Numbered from the stretch's first letter, positions 7,975 through 17,279 are shown. The stretch is DNA of 45,644 bases from Actinomycetes bacterium (GCA_021801795.1 JAJYXR010000009.1:1-45644), one strand, 5' to 3'. Translations and numbers: made by a program. Notes: a model not told the origin generated them from the letters alone.

Positions 7975-8361
7975 GTGGCTGAGCTAATGACCACTCCCGC
8001 TCGCTCAAGCCGGGATCGCGACATGCCGATGCCTTACATGTCAGATAGCTGCCGGGCGAGTCCGGCAGTCCGGCGGGTCCGGATAGCTCGATGGATCCCA
8101 CCTGCACGGGTTCACATCACCACCCTCGGAGAGGTGCCAGTGGTGCTACCGATGATTACTGAACCATGCCCCGGGTACCTGATCGTCCATCACGACGAGA
8201 CCGTAGCCGTCTGCACGGAACAGCTCGAAGGACGCCGGTGCCCTGGATACCATCCCTCCGCCCACCAGGGCATGAAACCCTGCTCGTCGGTCCTGATCGA
8301 CGTCCCCTGCCTGTACTGCACTACGGCCGACGAAGGCCGGTGGGCGCCTAGGGGATCCTAG
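7975..8361 (+). CDS. small cysteine-rich protein, unknown function
   Basis: 128 aa from GTG 7975, with GGAG 8-9 nt upstream; a second start (ATG 7987) is possible. The basic, poorly structured first 50 residues precede a compact Cys/His-rich C-terminal half: C-P-G-Y, V-C-T, R-C-P-G-Y-H, H-x-x-M-K-P-C, and P-C-L-Y-C-T-T. Cys pairs of this kind usually bind zinc or form disulfides. No signal peptide is visible, so metal binding in the cytosol is the better guess. It lies 41 nt after dnaE2 on the same strand and could be co-transcribed. Its stop shares the tetranucleotide CTAG with the stop of the convergent gene. I do not recognise the family. Confidence 0.6.
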   Translation: MAELMTTPARSSRDRDMPMPYMSDSCRASPAVRRVRIARWIPPARVHITTLGEVPVVLPMITEPCPGYLIVHHDETVAVCTEQLEGRRCPGYHPSAHQGMKPCSSVLIDVPCLYCTTADEGRWAPRGS

Positions 8362-8705
8362 AGACTGGTGTGGGTATGCGCCATAGATCTCAACACACCC
8401 TGCTCCCCCGCCATGGCAGCCTGGTGCTGTGCCATGGAGTGCATCTCGTCGCGCAGCCCGCCTATCTCCGAGTGCATCTCGTCGCGCAGCCCGCCTATCT
8501 CCGAGTGCATCTCGTCGCGCAGCCCGCCAATCTGCGAGTGCATCTCGTCGCGCAGCCCGCCTATCTCCGAACGCAAGCTCGATCCGAGGAGATCAATCTT
8601 CGCGTCCAGCCTGTCGAGCCTCGACCACATCATCCCGAGCACGCTGGCAGCGAAGGCGCCGAAGATCCCTATCACGACCCAGGTCTGTGCCACTCCCATA
8701 AGCAT
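8358..8705 (-). CDS. membrane-anchored coiled-coil repeat protein
   Basis: 115 aa. One N-terminal transmembrane segment (V-V-I-G-I-F-G-A-F-A-A-S-V-L-G, about residues 9-26) is followed by R-L-D-R-L-D-A-K-I-D-L-L and an 11-residue repeat (R-D-E-M-H-S-E-I-G-G-L). This hydrophobic/charged pattern gives a hendecad coiled coil, probably cytoplasmic. AAGGGG lies about 6 nt before the ATG at 8705; an ATG two codons later is also possible. Similar one-TM plus repeat-helix small proteins are common in phages and actinobacteria, with no assigned role. The repeat is a 33-nt minisatellite, so its length probably varies among strains. Confidence 0.65.
   Translation of the reverse strand: MLMGVAQTWVVIGIFGAFAASVLGMMWSRLDRLDAKIDLLGSSLRSEIGGLRDEMHSQIGGLRDEMHSEIGGLRDEMHSEIGGLRDEMHSMAQHQAAMAGEQGVLRSMAHTHTSL
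8439..8570. repeat. 33-nt minisatellite, 4 copies, coding
   Basis: Four adjacent 33-nt units inside the coiled-coil gene. The first two are identical; the third differs at two bases and the last at its end. Each encodes one 11-residue hendecad. Confidence 0.95.
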
Positions 8706-8810
8706 AACCGCCCCTTCGAAAATCCATCGTTACCGTAATCCAACTGGGCCCGTCAGGCCGATAGAGGCATTCTCGCGTCAGGGTGTAACAGTGGCCAGCG
8801 AGGTGGAGAG

Positions 8811-9179
8811 TCAGTCCCGTCTCTGCCAGGGCCACCGGCGTCGCTGGGTGGGCTCCCCGGTCGCCGTCGCCTTACGCCCACGTCGGCGTTCGTCGTGCTC
8901 GACCTCTGCTAGCACCTCCGGGGCCGCAGCGTTGACTATGTCCTCGGCCTCGTCCAGGAGGATGGTGACTTCCGGTCCTACCGGCTCGGGTTCCTCCTCC
9001 ACGGGCGGCTCCACCAGCGAACCGTGCACCCAGCCGGCGTCAGCCAGACGGCGCTCGTAGGATCCGCAGTCGTCAGGGCAGCGCCAGGGAGCCTCGGGTG
9101 CTAGATCCAGCTCGCAGAAACGGACTACCTCACCGCTCGAGTAGGTCCTGCTCTGGAAATGCTTGCACTCCTCGCGCAT
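8811..9179 (-). CDS. four-cysteine acidic/basic-tailed protein next to sufB
   Basis: 122 aa from ATG 9179, chosen over an upstream ATG at 9212 because GGTGGGG lies 5 nt before it. The N-terminal 45 residues carry C-K-H-F, R-F-C-E-L-D, W-R-C-P-D-D-C (pattern C-x16/17-C-x11/12-C-x3-C), a possible metal or Fe-S site. An acidic middle (E-E-E-P-E-P) and a helix (L-D-E-A-E-D-I-V-N-A-A) follow, then a strongly basic Arg/Trp tail. It lies 74 nt downstream of sufB on the same strand and is probably co-transcribed, so a role in Fe-S metabolism is possible but unproven. I do not recognise a named family. Confidence 0.65.
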   Translation of the reverse strand: MREECKHFQSRTYSSGEVVRFCELDLAPEAPWRCPDDCGSYERRLADAGWVHGSLVEPPVEEEPEPVGPEVTILLDEAEDIVNAAAPEVLAEVEHDERRRGRKATATGEPTQRRRWPWQRRD

Positions 9180-9253
9180 GGGCACCCCACCATCATGACG
9201 CGTGATGGACATACCATCCAGCTCGCGTGGGACCAGGCGCCACGCCTAGAGGC

Positions 9254-10654
9254 TCAGCCGACCGAACCCTCCATCTGCAGCTCGATCAGCCTGCTCCATT
9301 CCACCGCGTACTCCATGGGAAGTGTCCGGGTAACCGGCTCGATGAAGCCGTTCACGATCATGCCCATGGCCTGGGACTCCGACAGACCCCGGCTCATGAG
9401 GTAGAACAGCTGGTCGTCACCGACCTTCGACACCGTGGCCTCATGTCCGATGCGGGCGTCTCGCTCTGCCACCTCCATGGTCGGCTTGGTCTCGGACACG
9501 GAGTCGTCGTCGAGCAGGAGGGCATCACAGCGGACGAAGCTCTTCGAGTGCTTCGCGCCCTCGTTCACGTGGACAAGGCCGCGGTAGGTGGATACACCAC
9601 CGTCCTTGGAGATCGACTTCGATACTATCGTGGAGGTCGTCTCGGGTGCGGCATGCACCATCTTCGCCCCTGCATCCTGGTGCTGGCCGCTGCCAGCGTA
9701 GGCGACCGAGAGCACCTCGCCCGACGCCTTCGGACCCACCAGGTAAACCGACGGGTACTTCATGGTGAGGCGAGACCCTATGTTCCCGTCTATCCACTCG
9801 ACATGAGCCTCTGCCTCGGCACGGGCTCGCTTGGTGACGAGGTTGTAGACGTTGGTGGACCAGTTCTGGATCGTCGTGTAGGTTATCCGGCTTCCCGGCA
9901 GCGCCACGAGTTCCACGACCGCAGAGTGCAGGGAGTCGGTGGAGTAGACCGGAGCCGAGCACCCCTCCACGTAATGGACCTGGGAGCCCTCGTCGGCAAT
10001 GATCAGGGTCCGCTCGAACTGGCCCATGTTCTCGGCATTGATCCTGAAGTAGGCCTGCAGCGGCATCTCCACCTTCACACCCGGCGGGACGTATATGAAG
10101 GACCCACCGGACCATACCGCGGAGTTAAGCGCGGCGAACTTGTTGTCGTTGGGGGGGATGACCGTCCCGAACCAGCGCCTCACCAGCTCGGGGTGCTCCC
10201 GCAATGCAGAGTCCATGTCGGAGAAGAAGACTCCCTGGGCTTCGAGCTCCGCGCGGTTCCTGTGGAAGACCACCTCCGACTCGTACTGCGCGGTCACACC
10301 TGCCAGGTACTTGCGTTCGGCATCAGGAATGCCGAGCTTGTCGTAGGTGCTCTTTATCGCGTCTGGGAGCGCATCCCAGGAGTCGACTCGCTTCTCGGTG
10401 GGCTTCACGTAGTAGTAGATGTCGTCGAAGTCCAGGTCGGGCATGTTCACCGCGAACCAGGGAGCCATGGGCTTCGCCAGGAAGCGGCGCAGGGCCTTCA
10501 GACGGAAGGCGAGCATCCACTCGGGCTCGCCCTTCATCTCGGACATGTCACGTACAATCTGCTCCGAGAGGCCCTTGGTCGGCTTGTACACGTAGTCCTC
10601 GGCGTCAGACCAGCCGAGCTTGTACCTACCGAGATCGAGCTGCGTAGTAGCCAT
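9254..10654 (-). CDS. sufB: SufB, Fe-S cluster assembly scaffold subunit
   Basis: 466 aa, the usual SufB length. The start at ATG 10654 ([11 protein letters not shown]) is supported by GGAGG 8 nt upstream and by homology. Recognisable stretches include [27 protein letters not shown], the [10 protein letters not shown] segment, and the C-terminal [17 protein letters not shown]. SufB forms the SufBC2D scaffold that builds [4Fe-4S] clusters. Actinobacteria normally carry it in a sufR-B-D-C-S-U-T cluster; here neither neighbour is a suf gene, only the four-cysteine protein downstream. The divergent neighbour is an oligopeptidase. Confidence 0.95.
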   Translation of the reverse strand: MATTQLDLGRYKLGWSDAEDYVYKPTKGLSEQIVRDMSEMKGEPEWMLAFRLKALRRFLAKPMAPWFAVNMPDLDFDDIYYYVKPTEKRVDSWDALPDAIKSTYDKLGIPDAERKYLAGVTAQYESEVVFHRNRAELEAQGVFFSDMDSALREHPELVRRWFGTVIPPNDNKFAALNSAVWSGGSFIYVPPGVKVEMPLQAYFRINAENMGQFERTLIIADEGSQVHYVEGCSAPVYSTDSLHSAVVELVALPGSRITYTTIQNWSTNVYNLVTKRARAEAEAHVEWIDGNIGSRLTMKYPSVYLVGPKASGEVLSVAYAGSGQHQDAGAKMVHAAPETTSTIVSKSISKDGGVSTYRGLVHVNEGAKHSKSFVRCDALLLDDDSVSETKPTMEVAERDARIGHEATVSKVGDDQLFYLMSRGLSESQAMGMIVNGFIEPVTRTLPMEYAVEWSRLIELQMEGSVG

Positions 10655-10775
10655 GCTGTGAGCCTCCATCCGGGAACCTCGGGCAGCAGCGTCGCGTACC
10701 CGGGGATTTCCCCTATGTCCATAGTAACAACTCCTGACGGGCACGACGTCGCCCACTCTGGGATCATCGCGGACC

Positions 10776-13052
10776 ATGACCAGACGCGAGCCCAAAGCCC
10801 CTGGCTTTAGCCATGGGGATGATGTCAGCGACGAAGACCAGAGAACCCCCGAACCGGGTATCAGCCGTGCCCGAAGCGAGACGTCGCAGGATGCTGGTCC
10901 CCGCCGGCCACCGGTAGCTCCCCGGAGGGCCCAGACGATCGAGGCACACGGGGACTCGAGAACCGACTACTGGTCCTGGCTGCGCGACTCGGACAACCCC
11001 GAGGTGCTGGCCCACCTGCGGGCCGAGAACGCCTATGCAGACGCGGAGCTCGCCCGTCTCGACACGCTGAGGGCAGAGCTCTTCGAGGAGATCCGCTCCC
11101 GGATAGCCGAGACCGACGTGTCGGCACCCACCAGGTACGGGCCATGGTGGTACTACGACCGCACGGAGGAAGGCCTCGACTACCCAATCCACTGCCGTGT
11201 TCCAGCTTCCGGCTCCACCGGCTCGCCCGACGCCTCCGACTCCAGGCCACGGCTTGGCGAGGAACCGGCTGGTGGACCTGCCTGGCCAGGTGAGGTGGTC
11301 GTCCTCGACGAGAACCTGCTGGCCGAGGGCCACAACTACCTCGACGTGGGGACGATGGCCATCAGCCCAGACCACTCACTGCTGGCCTATGGCGTCGACC
11401 ACAGCGGTGAGGAGCACTTCACCATCCATGTGAGGGACCTGCTGGCAGGAGCAGACCTAGCCGACGTGCTGGAAGACACCTCCTACGGTCTGGCCTGGTC
11501 CGTCGACTCCCAGACCCTCTTCTACACGCGGACCGACTCCGCCAACCGCCCCTTCCAGCTCTGGAGGCACAGTCTGGGCGAGGCGAGCCACTCGGACGTC
11601 ATGGTCATGGAGGAGCCCGACGAGCGTTTCCACATGGGCGTGGGGACCACGAAGGACGGCGCATTCGTGGTCGTCATGCTGGGCTCGAAGATCACCTCCG
11701 AAGTCTGGCTCATCGATGCCTCCTCACCCCATTCGCCACCTCGACTGGTCTGCCAGAGGCGTCAGGGGGTCGAGTACTCACTGGAGCACCACTCGGGAAC
11801 CCTCCTGGTGCTAACGAATGACCAGGCGCCTAACTTCCGGCTCATGGCAGCCCCTGTCGGGTCATCAGGGCAGCACGAGAGCTGGACGGAGCTGATAGCG
11901 GAGCGCCCCGAGGTGAGGCTCGAGGGCTTCGACGTGTTCGTCGACGCGCTCCTATGCGCGGAGCGCTTCGACGCGAACCCCCGGATAGTCCTCTACAGGC
12001 TGGAGGGCGACGACCCCTTTAGAGACCCGCTCCCACCAGGCGAGATGATAGAGGTGCCCGAGGACCCCTCCAGCTGCTATCCCGGGTGGAACCCCGAGAT
12101 CAGCTCCCCGGTCGTGAGGTTCGAGTACTCCTCCCTGGCCACCCCCCGCACCGTCTACGAGCTCGACAGGCGCACTGGGGTGGTGGAGGTCCTGAAGCGT
12201 CAACGGGTGCTCGGCGACTACGACCCCTCTGCCTACGTCACCGAGAGGCTATGGGTGCCCGCGAGCGGTGAGGTGATGGTCCCCGTATCCGTGGTGCGCA
12301 GGCGCGACGTAATCCTGGACGGGTCGGCTCCATGCCTCCTCTACGGTTACGGAGCCTACGAGATCAGCATCGACCCGGTGTTCTCCTCGCTTCGCCTCAG
12401 CCTGCTGGACAGGGGCTTCGTCTTCGCGATAGCCCACGTACGCGGCGGTGGGGAGCTGGGCAGGCGCTGGTACGAGGACGGCAAGCTCCTGGCCAAGCCG
12501 CACAGCTTCGAGGACTTCGTCGCCGTCGCCCGACACCTGGTCGAGATCGGATACACCTCGCCGGACCGGCTGGCAGCCAGAGGCGGGTCCGCAGGTGGGC
12601 TGCTAATGGGTGCCGTCGCGAACATGGCCCCCGAGCTCTTCCGCGCCATAGTCGCCGAGGTTCCCTTCGTGGACTGCCTGAACACCATGCTCGATCCCTC
12701 GCTCCCCCTCACCGTGATCGAGTGGGAGGAGTGGGGAAACCCTGCGGCCGACAGGGCCGTCTACGAGACCATGAAGACCTATGCCCCCTATGAGAACGTC
12801 CGTCCAGACCGCTACCCTGATCTCTACGTCACCGCAGGTCTCGGCGACCCCAGGGTCGGCTACTTCGAGCCCGCCAAATGGGTCCAGAAGCTGCGGGCTG
12901 CGAACCCGGATAACCGGGTAATCTTCAAGGTGGAGATGGACGCTGGCCATGCCGGACCGTCCGGCCGCTACGAGGCCTGGCGCGACGAGGCCCGTGTGAT
13001 GGCCTTCCTCCTGGACGCCCTAGGTGCTGGCGCGGATCGTCCTGGCTCCTAG
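10776..13052 (+). CDS. S9 family oligopeptidase B-like serine protease
   Basis: 758 aa. An N-terminal extension of about 50 polar residues precedes the conserved start ([10 protein letters not shown]). The seven-bladed beta-propeller spans roughly 70-480 and the alpha/beta-hydrolase catalytic domain roughly 490-750. The nucleophile is in G-G-S-A-G-G (Ser about 605), the Asp is near 690 in L-G-D-P-R-V, and the His near 724 is in D-A-G-H-A-G. The domain order and the [11 protein letters not shown] motif are those of prolyl oligopeptidase/protease II, which cut short peptides in the cytosol. No Shine-Dalgarno sequence is seen before ATG 10776, and the true start may lie further in. It ends 5 nt before the end of the convergent gene. 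Confidence 0.9.
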   Translation: MTRREPKAPGFSHGDDVSDEDQRTPEPGISRARSETSQDAGPRRPPVAPRRAQTIEAHGDSRTDYWSWLRDSDNPEVLAHLRAENAYADAELARLDTLRAELFEEIRSRIAETDVSAPTRYGPWWYYDRTEEGLDYPIHCRVPASGSTGSPDASDSRPRLGEEPAGGPAWPGEVVVLDENLLAEGHNYLDVGTMAISPDHSLLAYGVDHSGEEHFTIHVRDLLAGADLADVLEDTSYGLAWSVDSQTLFYTRTDSANRPFQLWRHSLGEASHSDVMVMEEPDERFHMGVGTTKDGAFVVVMLGSKITSEVWLIDASSPHSPPRLVCQRRQGVEYSLEHHSGTLLVLTNDQAPNFRLMAAPVGSSGQHESWTELIAERPEVRLEGFDVFVDALLCAERFDANPRIVLYRLEGDDPFRDPLPPGEMIEVPEDPSSCYPGWNPEISSPVVRFEYSSLATPRTVYELDRRTGVVEVLKRQRVLGDYDPSAYVTERLWVPASGEVMVPVSVVRRRDVILDGSAPCLLYGYGAYEISIDPVFSSLRLSLLDRGFVFAIAHVRGGGELGRRWYEDGKLLAKPHSFEDFVAVARHLVEIGYTSPDRLAARGGSAGGLLMGAVANMAPELFRAIVAEVPFVDCLNTMLDPSLPLTVIEWEEWGNPAADRAVYETMKTYAPYENVRPDRYPDLYVTAGLGDPRVGYFEPAKWVQKLRAANPDNRVIFKVEMDAGHAGPSGRYEAWRDEARVMAFLLDALGAGADRPGS

Positions 13053-13057
13053 TGGCA

Positions 13058-14200
13058 TCACGACGGAATGAAGGTCATGGTGAAGGGCGACTGGTAGCCG
13101 CTGGGGAGCTCCACCTGCTTTCCGTCGATCGTGACACTCGACACCGTAGCTGCGCCCAGATCTACGCTCACCTGACCGCTCGCCGAGAACTTCTGGCTCT
13201 CGCCCGGGGTAAGGGTGCCAGTCCAGAGCACCTGACCGGTTCCCACCTCGCGCGCCATCACCCAGCAGTCGCCCGTCGATGCCCCCACCACGACCGTATA
13301 GCTGCCCGAGGGTGCCTGGTAGCTGCCCGCTGCCGCGCTCGAGCTGACGGCCGTGAGGACAGACGGGGTCGACGACCCCGAGGTCGAAGAGTGCTTCGAG
13401 TGCGACACGGTCCCACCTCGGCGCTTCGAGCGGGTGCTGGTGGTGCCGGAGTGCCTCGAGCGGGTGCTGCCATGTGCCAGGGACGCCGCCGAGCTGCCCC
13501 GCTTCAGCGCCAGGGACGGCTTGCCCCGATGCGCCGAGGGTGAACCGCCAGCGGTAGAGAGGACGAGCAGGACCAGCAATAACAGCACGACCGCCGCTCC
13601 GGCAGTGACGATCCTGGTACGGCGCCTTCTGGCTGCGGCGTGTGCAGGATCGTAGTCACCTGGCCTGCCTGCCGACCCACTCGAGGCGCCTGGACCACGA
13701 CGGGCGCCCGGTGCCTGAAACGGGTCTCTCCCATCAGCAGCCGCTCTAGCCGAGCGATCGGTCTCGGCCGGTTCCACCAGGCCACCAACCGCGTCGTCGA
13801 AGACTAGAGCGGGTCCACTCCCGGGGCGGATCTCGCCAGCTGCTGAGATCCCCCCTGCCTCGCCGCCCGCGTGGATCCCCCCTGCCTCGCCGCCCGCGTG
13901 GATCCCCCCTGCCTCGCCGCCCGGCTCGATCTCGGGGAGGGGGGTCCGGGGAGCGCTGCTGGCACCATCGGGGACACCGTCGGGTACAGCATCGGGGACG
14001 CCTGCCCGCACGGGTCCGATCGTCCGGACATGACCCCCGCCGTCGACCCGGTCGGAGACCTGGCGGAGCGTGTCGAGTGCCTGCTGGTAGTGGATGACCG
14101 ACTGGCGTTCGTCACCGTACTGGCGGGAGAGGATCCATGCCAGGGCACCGCCGAGCCCTAGGAGGACGATGATCAAGATCGCGACAGTCACGGTCACCAT
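13058..14200 (-). CDS. two-TM protein with RodZ-like (DUF4115) C-terminal domain
   Basis: 380 aa. TM1 (about residues 4-24) is at the extreme N-terminus, followed by a cytoplasmic linker that contains a 9-residue repeat (G-G-E-A-G-G-I-H-A). A basic stretch R-R-R-R-T-R precedes TM2 (about 200-218). An extracytoplasmic Ser/Lys/Arg-rich linker then leads to a C-terminal beta domain (about 300-380) with G-D-C-W-V-M-A-R-E ... L-W-T-G-T-L-x-P-G-E-S-Q-K-F ... V-S-V-D-L-G. The last part resembles the RodZ C-terminal domain, which acts in cell shape and wall synthesis. The RodZ helix-turn-helix is absent, so it is a relative rather than RodZ itself. Confidence 0.75.
   Translation of the reverse strand: MVTVTVAILIIVLLGLGGALAWILSRQYGDERQSVIHYQQALDTLRQVSDRVDGGGHVRTIGPVRAGVPDAVPDGVPDGASSAPRTPLPEIEPGGEAGGIHAGGEAGGIHAGGEAGGISAAGEIRPGSGPALVFDDAVGGLVEPAETDRSARAAADGRDPFQAPGARRGPGASSGSAGRPGDYDPAHAAARRRRTRIVTAGAAVVLLLLVLLVLSTAGGSPSAHRGKPSLALKRGSSAASLAHGSTRSRHSGTTSTRSKRRGGTVSHSKHSSTSGSSTPSVLTAVSSSAAAGSYQAPSGSYTVVVGASTGDCWVMAREVGTGQVLWTGTLTPGESQKFSASGQVSVDLGAATVSSVTIDGKQVELPSGYQSPFTMTFIPS
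13847..13927. repeat. 27-nt minisatellite, 3 copies, coding
   Basis: Three adjacent 27-nt units, two perfect and a third diverged at its end, in frame in the cytoplasmic linker of the two-TM protein. Each encodes a nine-residue G-G-E-A-G-G-I-H-A type unit. Confidence 0.9.
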
Positions 14201-14264
14201 TCAAGCCACTCTCGCGCGCCGGTGCTGCGCGCCTGGAACCGAAGCGGTCCTCCTCAGCGCTGGC

Positions 14265-14816
14265 TCAGGTCCTCAGCCCGTAGCGGGGCCTCAGCGCAGG
14301 CTCGATGGCAGAACGGCTGGGATTAGAACGGTCGCGTTCGGAGAGCACGGGGTCTGTAACCGTCCAGTCGGCCGCCACCTCAGGATCGTCCCAGGCCAGA
14401 CCGAGCTCGTCTGCGGGGTTGTAGTAGCTGTCTACCAGGTACCACAGCAGCAGGTCGGTCACCGACGCGAAGCCGTGGGCCACACCCGGCGGTATGAAGA
14501 GGCCGCGATCGACCTCCCCGTCGAGATCGGTGCAGAGCGTGGCACCCTCGGTAGGGGATCCCTCGCGCAGGTCATGAAGCACCACCCTGGCACGTCCTCT
14601 CAGGACGTACCAGTAGTCGGCCTGGTGGAGATGGTAGTGAAGCCCCACGACGGCACCGGCCTGCTTCTCGGAGCGGTTGCCCTGGATCATCTCCCTGCCC
14701 AGGGGGAACCAGGAACGGCGGTAGGTCTCCACGAACCTGCCGCGGGCATCCCCGTGGGGGTCTGGCTCGACGACGACCACGTCGGCGATGACGTCCGAGC
14801 TGCGGATCTCAGGCAC
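14265..14816 (-). CDS. dTDP-4-dehydrorhamnose 3,5-epimerase (RmlC)-like cupin
   Basis: 183 aa, close to RmlC length. Family signatures are D-x-R-G-x-F-x-E-T-Y-R near residue 24-32, V-V-G-L-H-Y-H near 61-67 with the catalytic-base His, Y-W-Y-V-L-R-G-R-A-R-V-V-L-H-D-L-R, I-P-P-G-V-A-H-G-F, and W-D-D-P-E-V-A-A-D-W near 140-150. RmlC epimerises C3 and C5 of dTDP-4-keto-6-deoxyglucose on the way to dTDP-L-rhamnose. The usual L-R-G-L-H-x-Q is G-L-H-Y-H here, so the substrate could differ. It lies 11 nt downstream of the flavin reductase on the same strand, probably in one operon with it and the MBL hydrolase. No other rml gene is in the window. Confidence 0.85.
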   Translation of the reverse strand: MPEIRSSDVIADVVVVEPDPHGDARGRFVETYRRSWFPLGREMIQGNRSEKQAGAVVGLHYHLHQADYWYVLRGRARVVLHDLREGSPTEGATLCTDLDGEVDRGLFIPPGVAHGFASVTDLLLWYLVDSYYNPADELGLAWDDPEVAADWTVTDPVLSERDRSNPSRSAIEPALRPRYGLRT

Positions 14817-14827
14817 GGCCGATGACC

Positions 14828-15310
14828 TTAGTCGAGAGAGCCCAGGTGCGTGAAGGCTCCTCGGTAGAAGAGGAGGGGCGAACCTTCTGACACCCCCAGG
14901 TCCACCACCCGACCGACCACCAGCTCGTGGTCTCCTGCCTCATGGGCCCCCAGCAGATCGCACTCGACCCAGGCCAGGACCCCGTCGATGATCGGGTCGC
15001 CGTTCGCTCCGGGGTGCCATTTCACACCTGCGAACTTGTCCCCTCCGGAGATGGCGAAGGCGCGGCAGAGCATTTCCTGGTCGGCTGCGAGCACGTTGAC
15101 GCAGAACGACCCGGCGGCAGCGATCTTCGGCCAGCTAGTAGAGGACTTGGAGGGCGCCAGAGCCACCAGGGGCGGGTCGAGTGACAGCGAGGTGAAGGAC
15201 TGGCAGGTGAACCCCACCGGACCTTCGGCCTCCATGGCAGTCACGATGGTTACCCCGGTGGCGAAGTGCCCGAGCACGTCTTTGAACCTCGAGGGGACGA
15301 TCTCAGCCAT
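14828..15310 (-). CDS. flavin reductase-like FMN-binding split-barrel protein
   Basis: 160 aa from ATG 15310, supported by AAGGAG 8 nt upstream; a longer frame exists but is coding for the neighbour. It has the flavin-reductase domain throughout: L-G-H-F-A-T-G-V-T-I-V-T near 12-23, G-F-T-C-Q-S-F-T-S-L-S-L-D-P-P-L-V near 32-48, F-C-V-N-V-L-A near 70, and G-D-H-E-L-V-V-G-R-V near 125. Members reduce FMN/FAD with NAD(P)H for a partner oxygenase or act alone. No oxygenase is adjacent, so the partner is unknown. The start overlaps the stop of the MBL hydrolase gene (8 nt). Confidence 0.9.
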   Translation of the reverse strand: MAEIVPSRFKDVLGHFATGVTIVTAMEAEGPVGFTCQSFTSLSLDPPLVALAPSKSSTSWPKIAAAGSFCVNVLAADQEMLCRAFAISGGDKFAGVKWHPGANGDPIIDGVLAWVECDLLGAHEAGDHELVVGRVVDLGVSEGSPLLFYRGAFTHLGSLD

Positions 15311-16271
15311 CACTTCGCTCCTTGGCACCGGACGAACGATCTGCCCCGGGCCCCTCTCTGCGACCAGGTGGCGACCCGTTGCCGAGGGTGAAGCTGCCCC
15401 CTTCGGCGGCCGCGAAAAGCGTGGTGATCCCAGAGCCGACCGCTGCATCGGCGGCGGTGTGGAGCAGCCGATCTACCTCCTCGTCGTCGTGTGAGGGGTC
15501 GTGGTGGAACAACGCCAGTCCTCTGGCCCCAGCCTCGCGAGCGACATGGACCGCGTAGGTCGGCGTCGAGTGCCCCCAGGAGACCTTCGAGGCGAACTCG
15601 AGGGAGGAGTACTGCGCGTCGTGTATCAAGAGGTCCACCCCGTCACAGAGCTCCAGGACTCCCCGGTCCACCTGGAGGCCGTCCGGGGGTCTCTGGTGGT
15701 CGCTCACGAATGCCACCGTGGCTCCGCCGGCCTCCACGCGAAACCCGAGCGTGACGCCTACATGGGGCACCCGGCGAACCGCCACCTTCGCAGAGCCGAT
15801 GGCCAGGACCTCGCCGGCGTCGGTTTCGGTCAGCTCTACATGACCTGCGAAATCAGCCATCTCCACAGGGAAGAAGGGAGGGCGGACCATGTCCACGAGC
15901 ACGTCCTGGAGCCTTCCAGTCGGCTGTGGCGGACCGAAGACCTCCACGCGCGTCATCGGGTGCCTCAGGGGCGCGAAGAAGGGCAGACCGATGAGATGGT
16001 CCCAATGCAGGTGGGTGAGCAACGCGGTGAGCTCGACAGGAGAATCGGGTCCTCCGAGTGTCGGCTCCGGCGAACCTGGCGATGGTCCAGCTGACGAGCT
16101 CACGCCCGCGAGCTCGTCGCCGAAGGGGCGAAGACCGGTCCCGAGGTCGAGGATGATCGGAGCACCACCGGGTATCTCGAGCACCACGCAGGAGGTGTTA
16201 CCCCCATAACGCCGCTGGGCGTCGCTCGAACAGGGACATGATCCCCGCACGCCGAAGAACCTGACGTTCAG
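15303..16271 (-). CDS. MBL-fold metallo-hydrolase, probable CTG start
   Basis: About 322 aa. The zinc-binding motif T-H-L-H-W-D-H and further ligands (S-D-H near residue 190, D-A-Q-Y, G-H-S, and L-F-H-H-D-P near 268) place it with the RNase Z/PhnP-like branch of the metallo-beta-lactamase fold. The expected first strand, N-V-R-F-F-G-V-R-G-S-C-P, begins upstream of the first GTG (16250). The only start-like codon before it is CTG at 16271-16269, with AAAGGGGG 7 nt upstream. A GTG start would delete the first beta strand. It has no membrane or signal sequence. It is the first gene of the minus-strand MBL-flavin reductase-RmlC operon. Substrate unknown. Confidence 0.8.
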   Translation of the reverse strand: MNVRFFGVRGSCPCSSDAQRRYGGNTSCVVLEIPGGAPIILDLGTGLRPFGDELAGVSSSAGPSPGSPEPTLGGPDSPVELTALLTHLHWDHLIGLPFFAPLRHPMTRVEVFGPPQPTGRLQDVLVDMVRPPFFPVEMADFAGHVELTETDAGEVLAIGSAKVAVRRVPHVGVTLGFRVEAGGATVAFVSDHQRPPDGLQVDRGVLELCDGVDLLIHDAQYSSLEFASKVSWGHSTPTYAVHVAREAGARGLALFHHDPSHDDEEVDRLLHTAADAAVGSGITTLFAAAEGGSFTLGNGSPPGRREGPGADRSSGAKERSDG

Positions 16272-16394
16272 CTCCGAACCCCCTTTCAGCCGGCACTCGC
16301 CGGGCCTACCCGACTAGGGCCACCGACGTCCAGACCTGACACCTACATGACGATCCGGAGCTGGCGGTCCTCACGGCCTACATACCCATGACGC

Positions 16395-16400
16395 TAGCCT
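16395..16400 (+). promoter_or_regulatory. -10 TAGCCT, leaderless promoter
   Basis: TAGCCT ends 6 nt before the ATG of the alpha/beta hydrolase gene at 16407, with no Shine-Dalgarno sequence. The gap 16272-16406 shows nothing else. Confidence 0.6.
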
Positions 16401-16406
16401 GATCGG

Positions 16407-17279
16407 ATGAACCAGCGAACAGTCGAGGCCAACGGGATCGAGATAGCCCTCATGGAAGAGGGTCCCCTCGACGGGCCACTGGCCCTGTGCCTACATGGCT
16501 TTCCCGACACCGCCCACACGTGGCGCCACCTCCTGCCGGAGCTCGCGCTGGCTGGTTTCCACGCGGTGGCTCCCTGGATGCGTGGGTACGCCCCGACCTC
16601 GATTCCCGATGATGGCTGCTACCAGACAGGCGCCCTGGCGGTCGACGCCTGCATGCTCCACGAGGCTCTCGGGGGCGCCGACGATGCAGTCATCGTCGGG
16701 CATGACTGGGGAGCTTTCGCCGCCTACGGTGCCGCATGCTACGAACCAGAGCGCTGGAGGCGACTGGCCACGCTGGCAGTGCCGCCTCCTGCGGCCATGA
16801 TGAGTGCCTTCTTCTCCTACAGGCAGCTGAAGCGCAGCTTCTACATCTTCTTCTTCCAGACCCCTCTGGCAGAGACGGCAGTCTCGCTGGAGAGCTACGC
16901 GTTCCTGGACAGCCTCTGGGCCGACTGGTCTCCTGGGTACGGTGCCGGTTACGACCTCGCGAAGGTGAAGGAATCGATCGGCTCCTCGGCCAACCTCCAG
17001 GCTGCCATCAGCTACTACAGGGCCATGTTCGACCCAGCCCAGCACGATCCCTCGTACGCGGATGCCCAGCTGGCGAGCGGTGCCATACCCGAGCAGCCGC
17101 TGCTCTACCTTCACGGCCAGAACGACGGCTGCATGGGTGCCGAGGTGGTATCGGGCATCGCCGAGCAGCTTCCTGCCGGATCCAGGTTCGAGGTCATCAG
17201 CGATGCCGGGCATTTCCTGCACCTGGAGCGCCCGGAAGTGGTCAACCCGCTCCTGATCGACTTCCTCCTGGAGGGATGA
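16407..17279 (+). CDS. alpha/beta hydrolase, epoxide hydrolase-like
   Basis: 290 aa. H-G-F-P-D (residues about 30-34) is the oxyanion-hole strand. G-H-D-W-G-A puts Asp100 at the nucleophile position, as in epoxide hydrolases and haloalkane dehalogenases rather than the Ser of esterases. The C-terminal D-A-G-H-F-L-H-L-E-R-P-E gives the catalytic His near 268, and D-G-C-M near 240 supplies the acid. The cap domain is about 125-220 (aromatic-rich Y-I-F-F-F-Q-T). The reaction is probably hydrolysis of an epoxide or halide by a covalent alkyl-enzyme. Its own leaderless promoter implies separate transcription. Convergent with the MaoC gene, 60 nt apart. Confidence 0.87.
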   Translation: MNQRTVEANGIEIALMEEGPLDGPLALCLHGFPDTAHTWRHLLPELALAGFHAVAPWMRGYAPTSIPDDGCYQTGALAVDACMLHEALGGADDAVIVGHDWGAFAAYGAACYEPERWRRLATLAVPPPAAMMSAFFSYRQLKRSFYIFFFQTPLAETAVSLESYAFLDSLWADWSPGYGAGYDLAKVKESIGSSANLQAAISYYRAMFDPAQHDPSYADAQLASGAIPEQPLLYLHGQNDGCMGAEVVSGIAEQLPAGSRFEVISDAGHFLHLERPEVVNPLLIDFLLEG

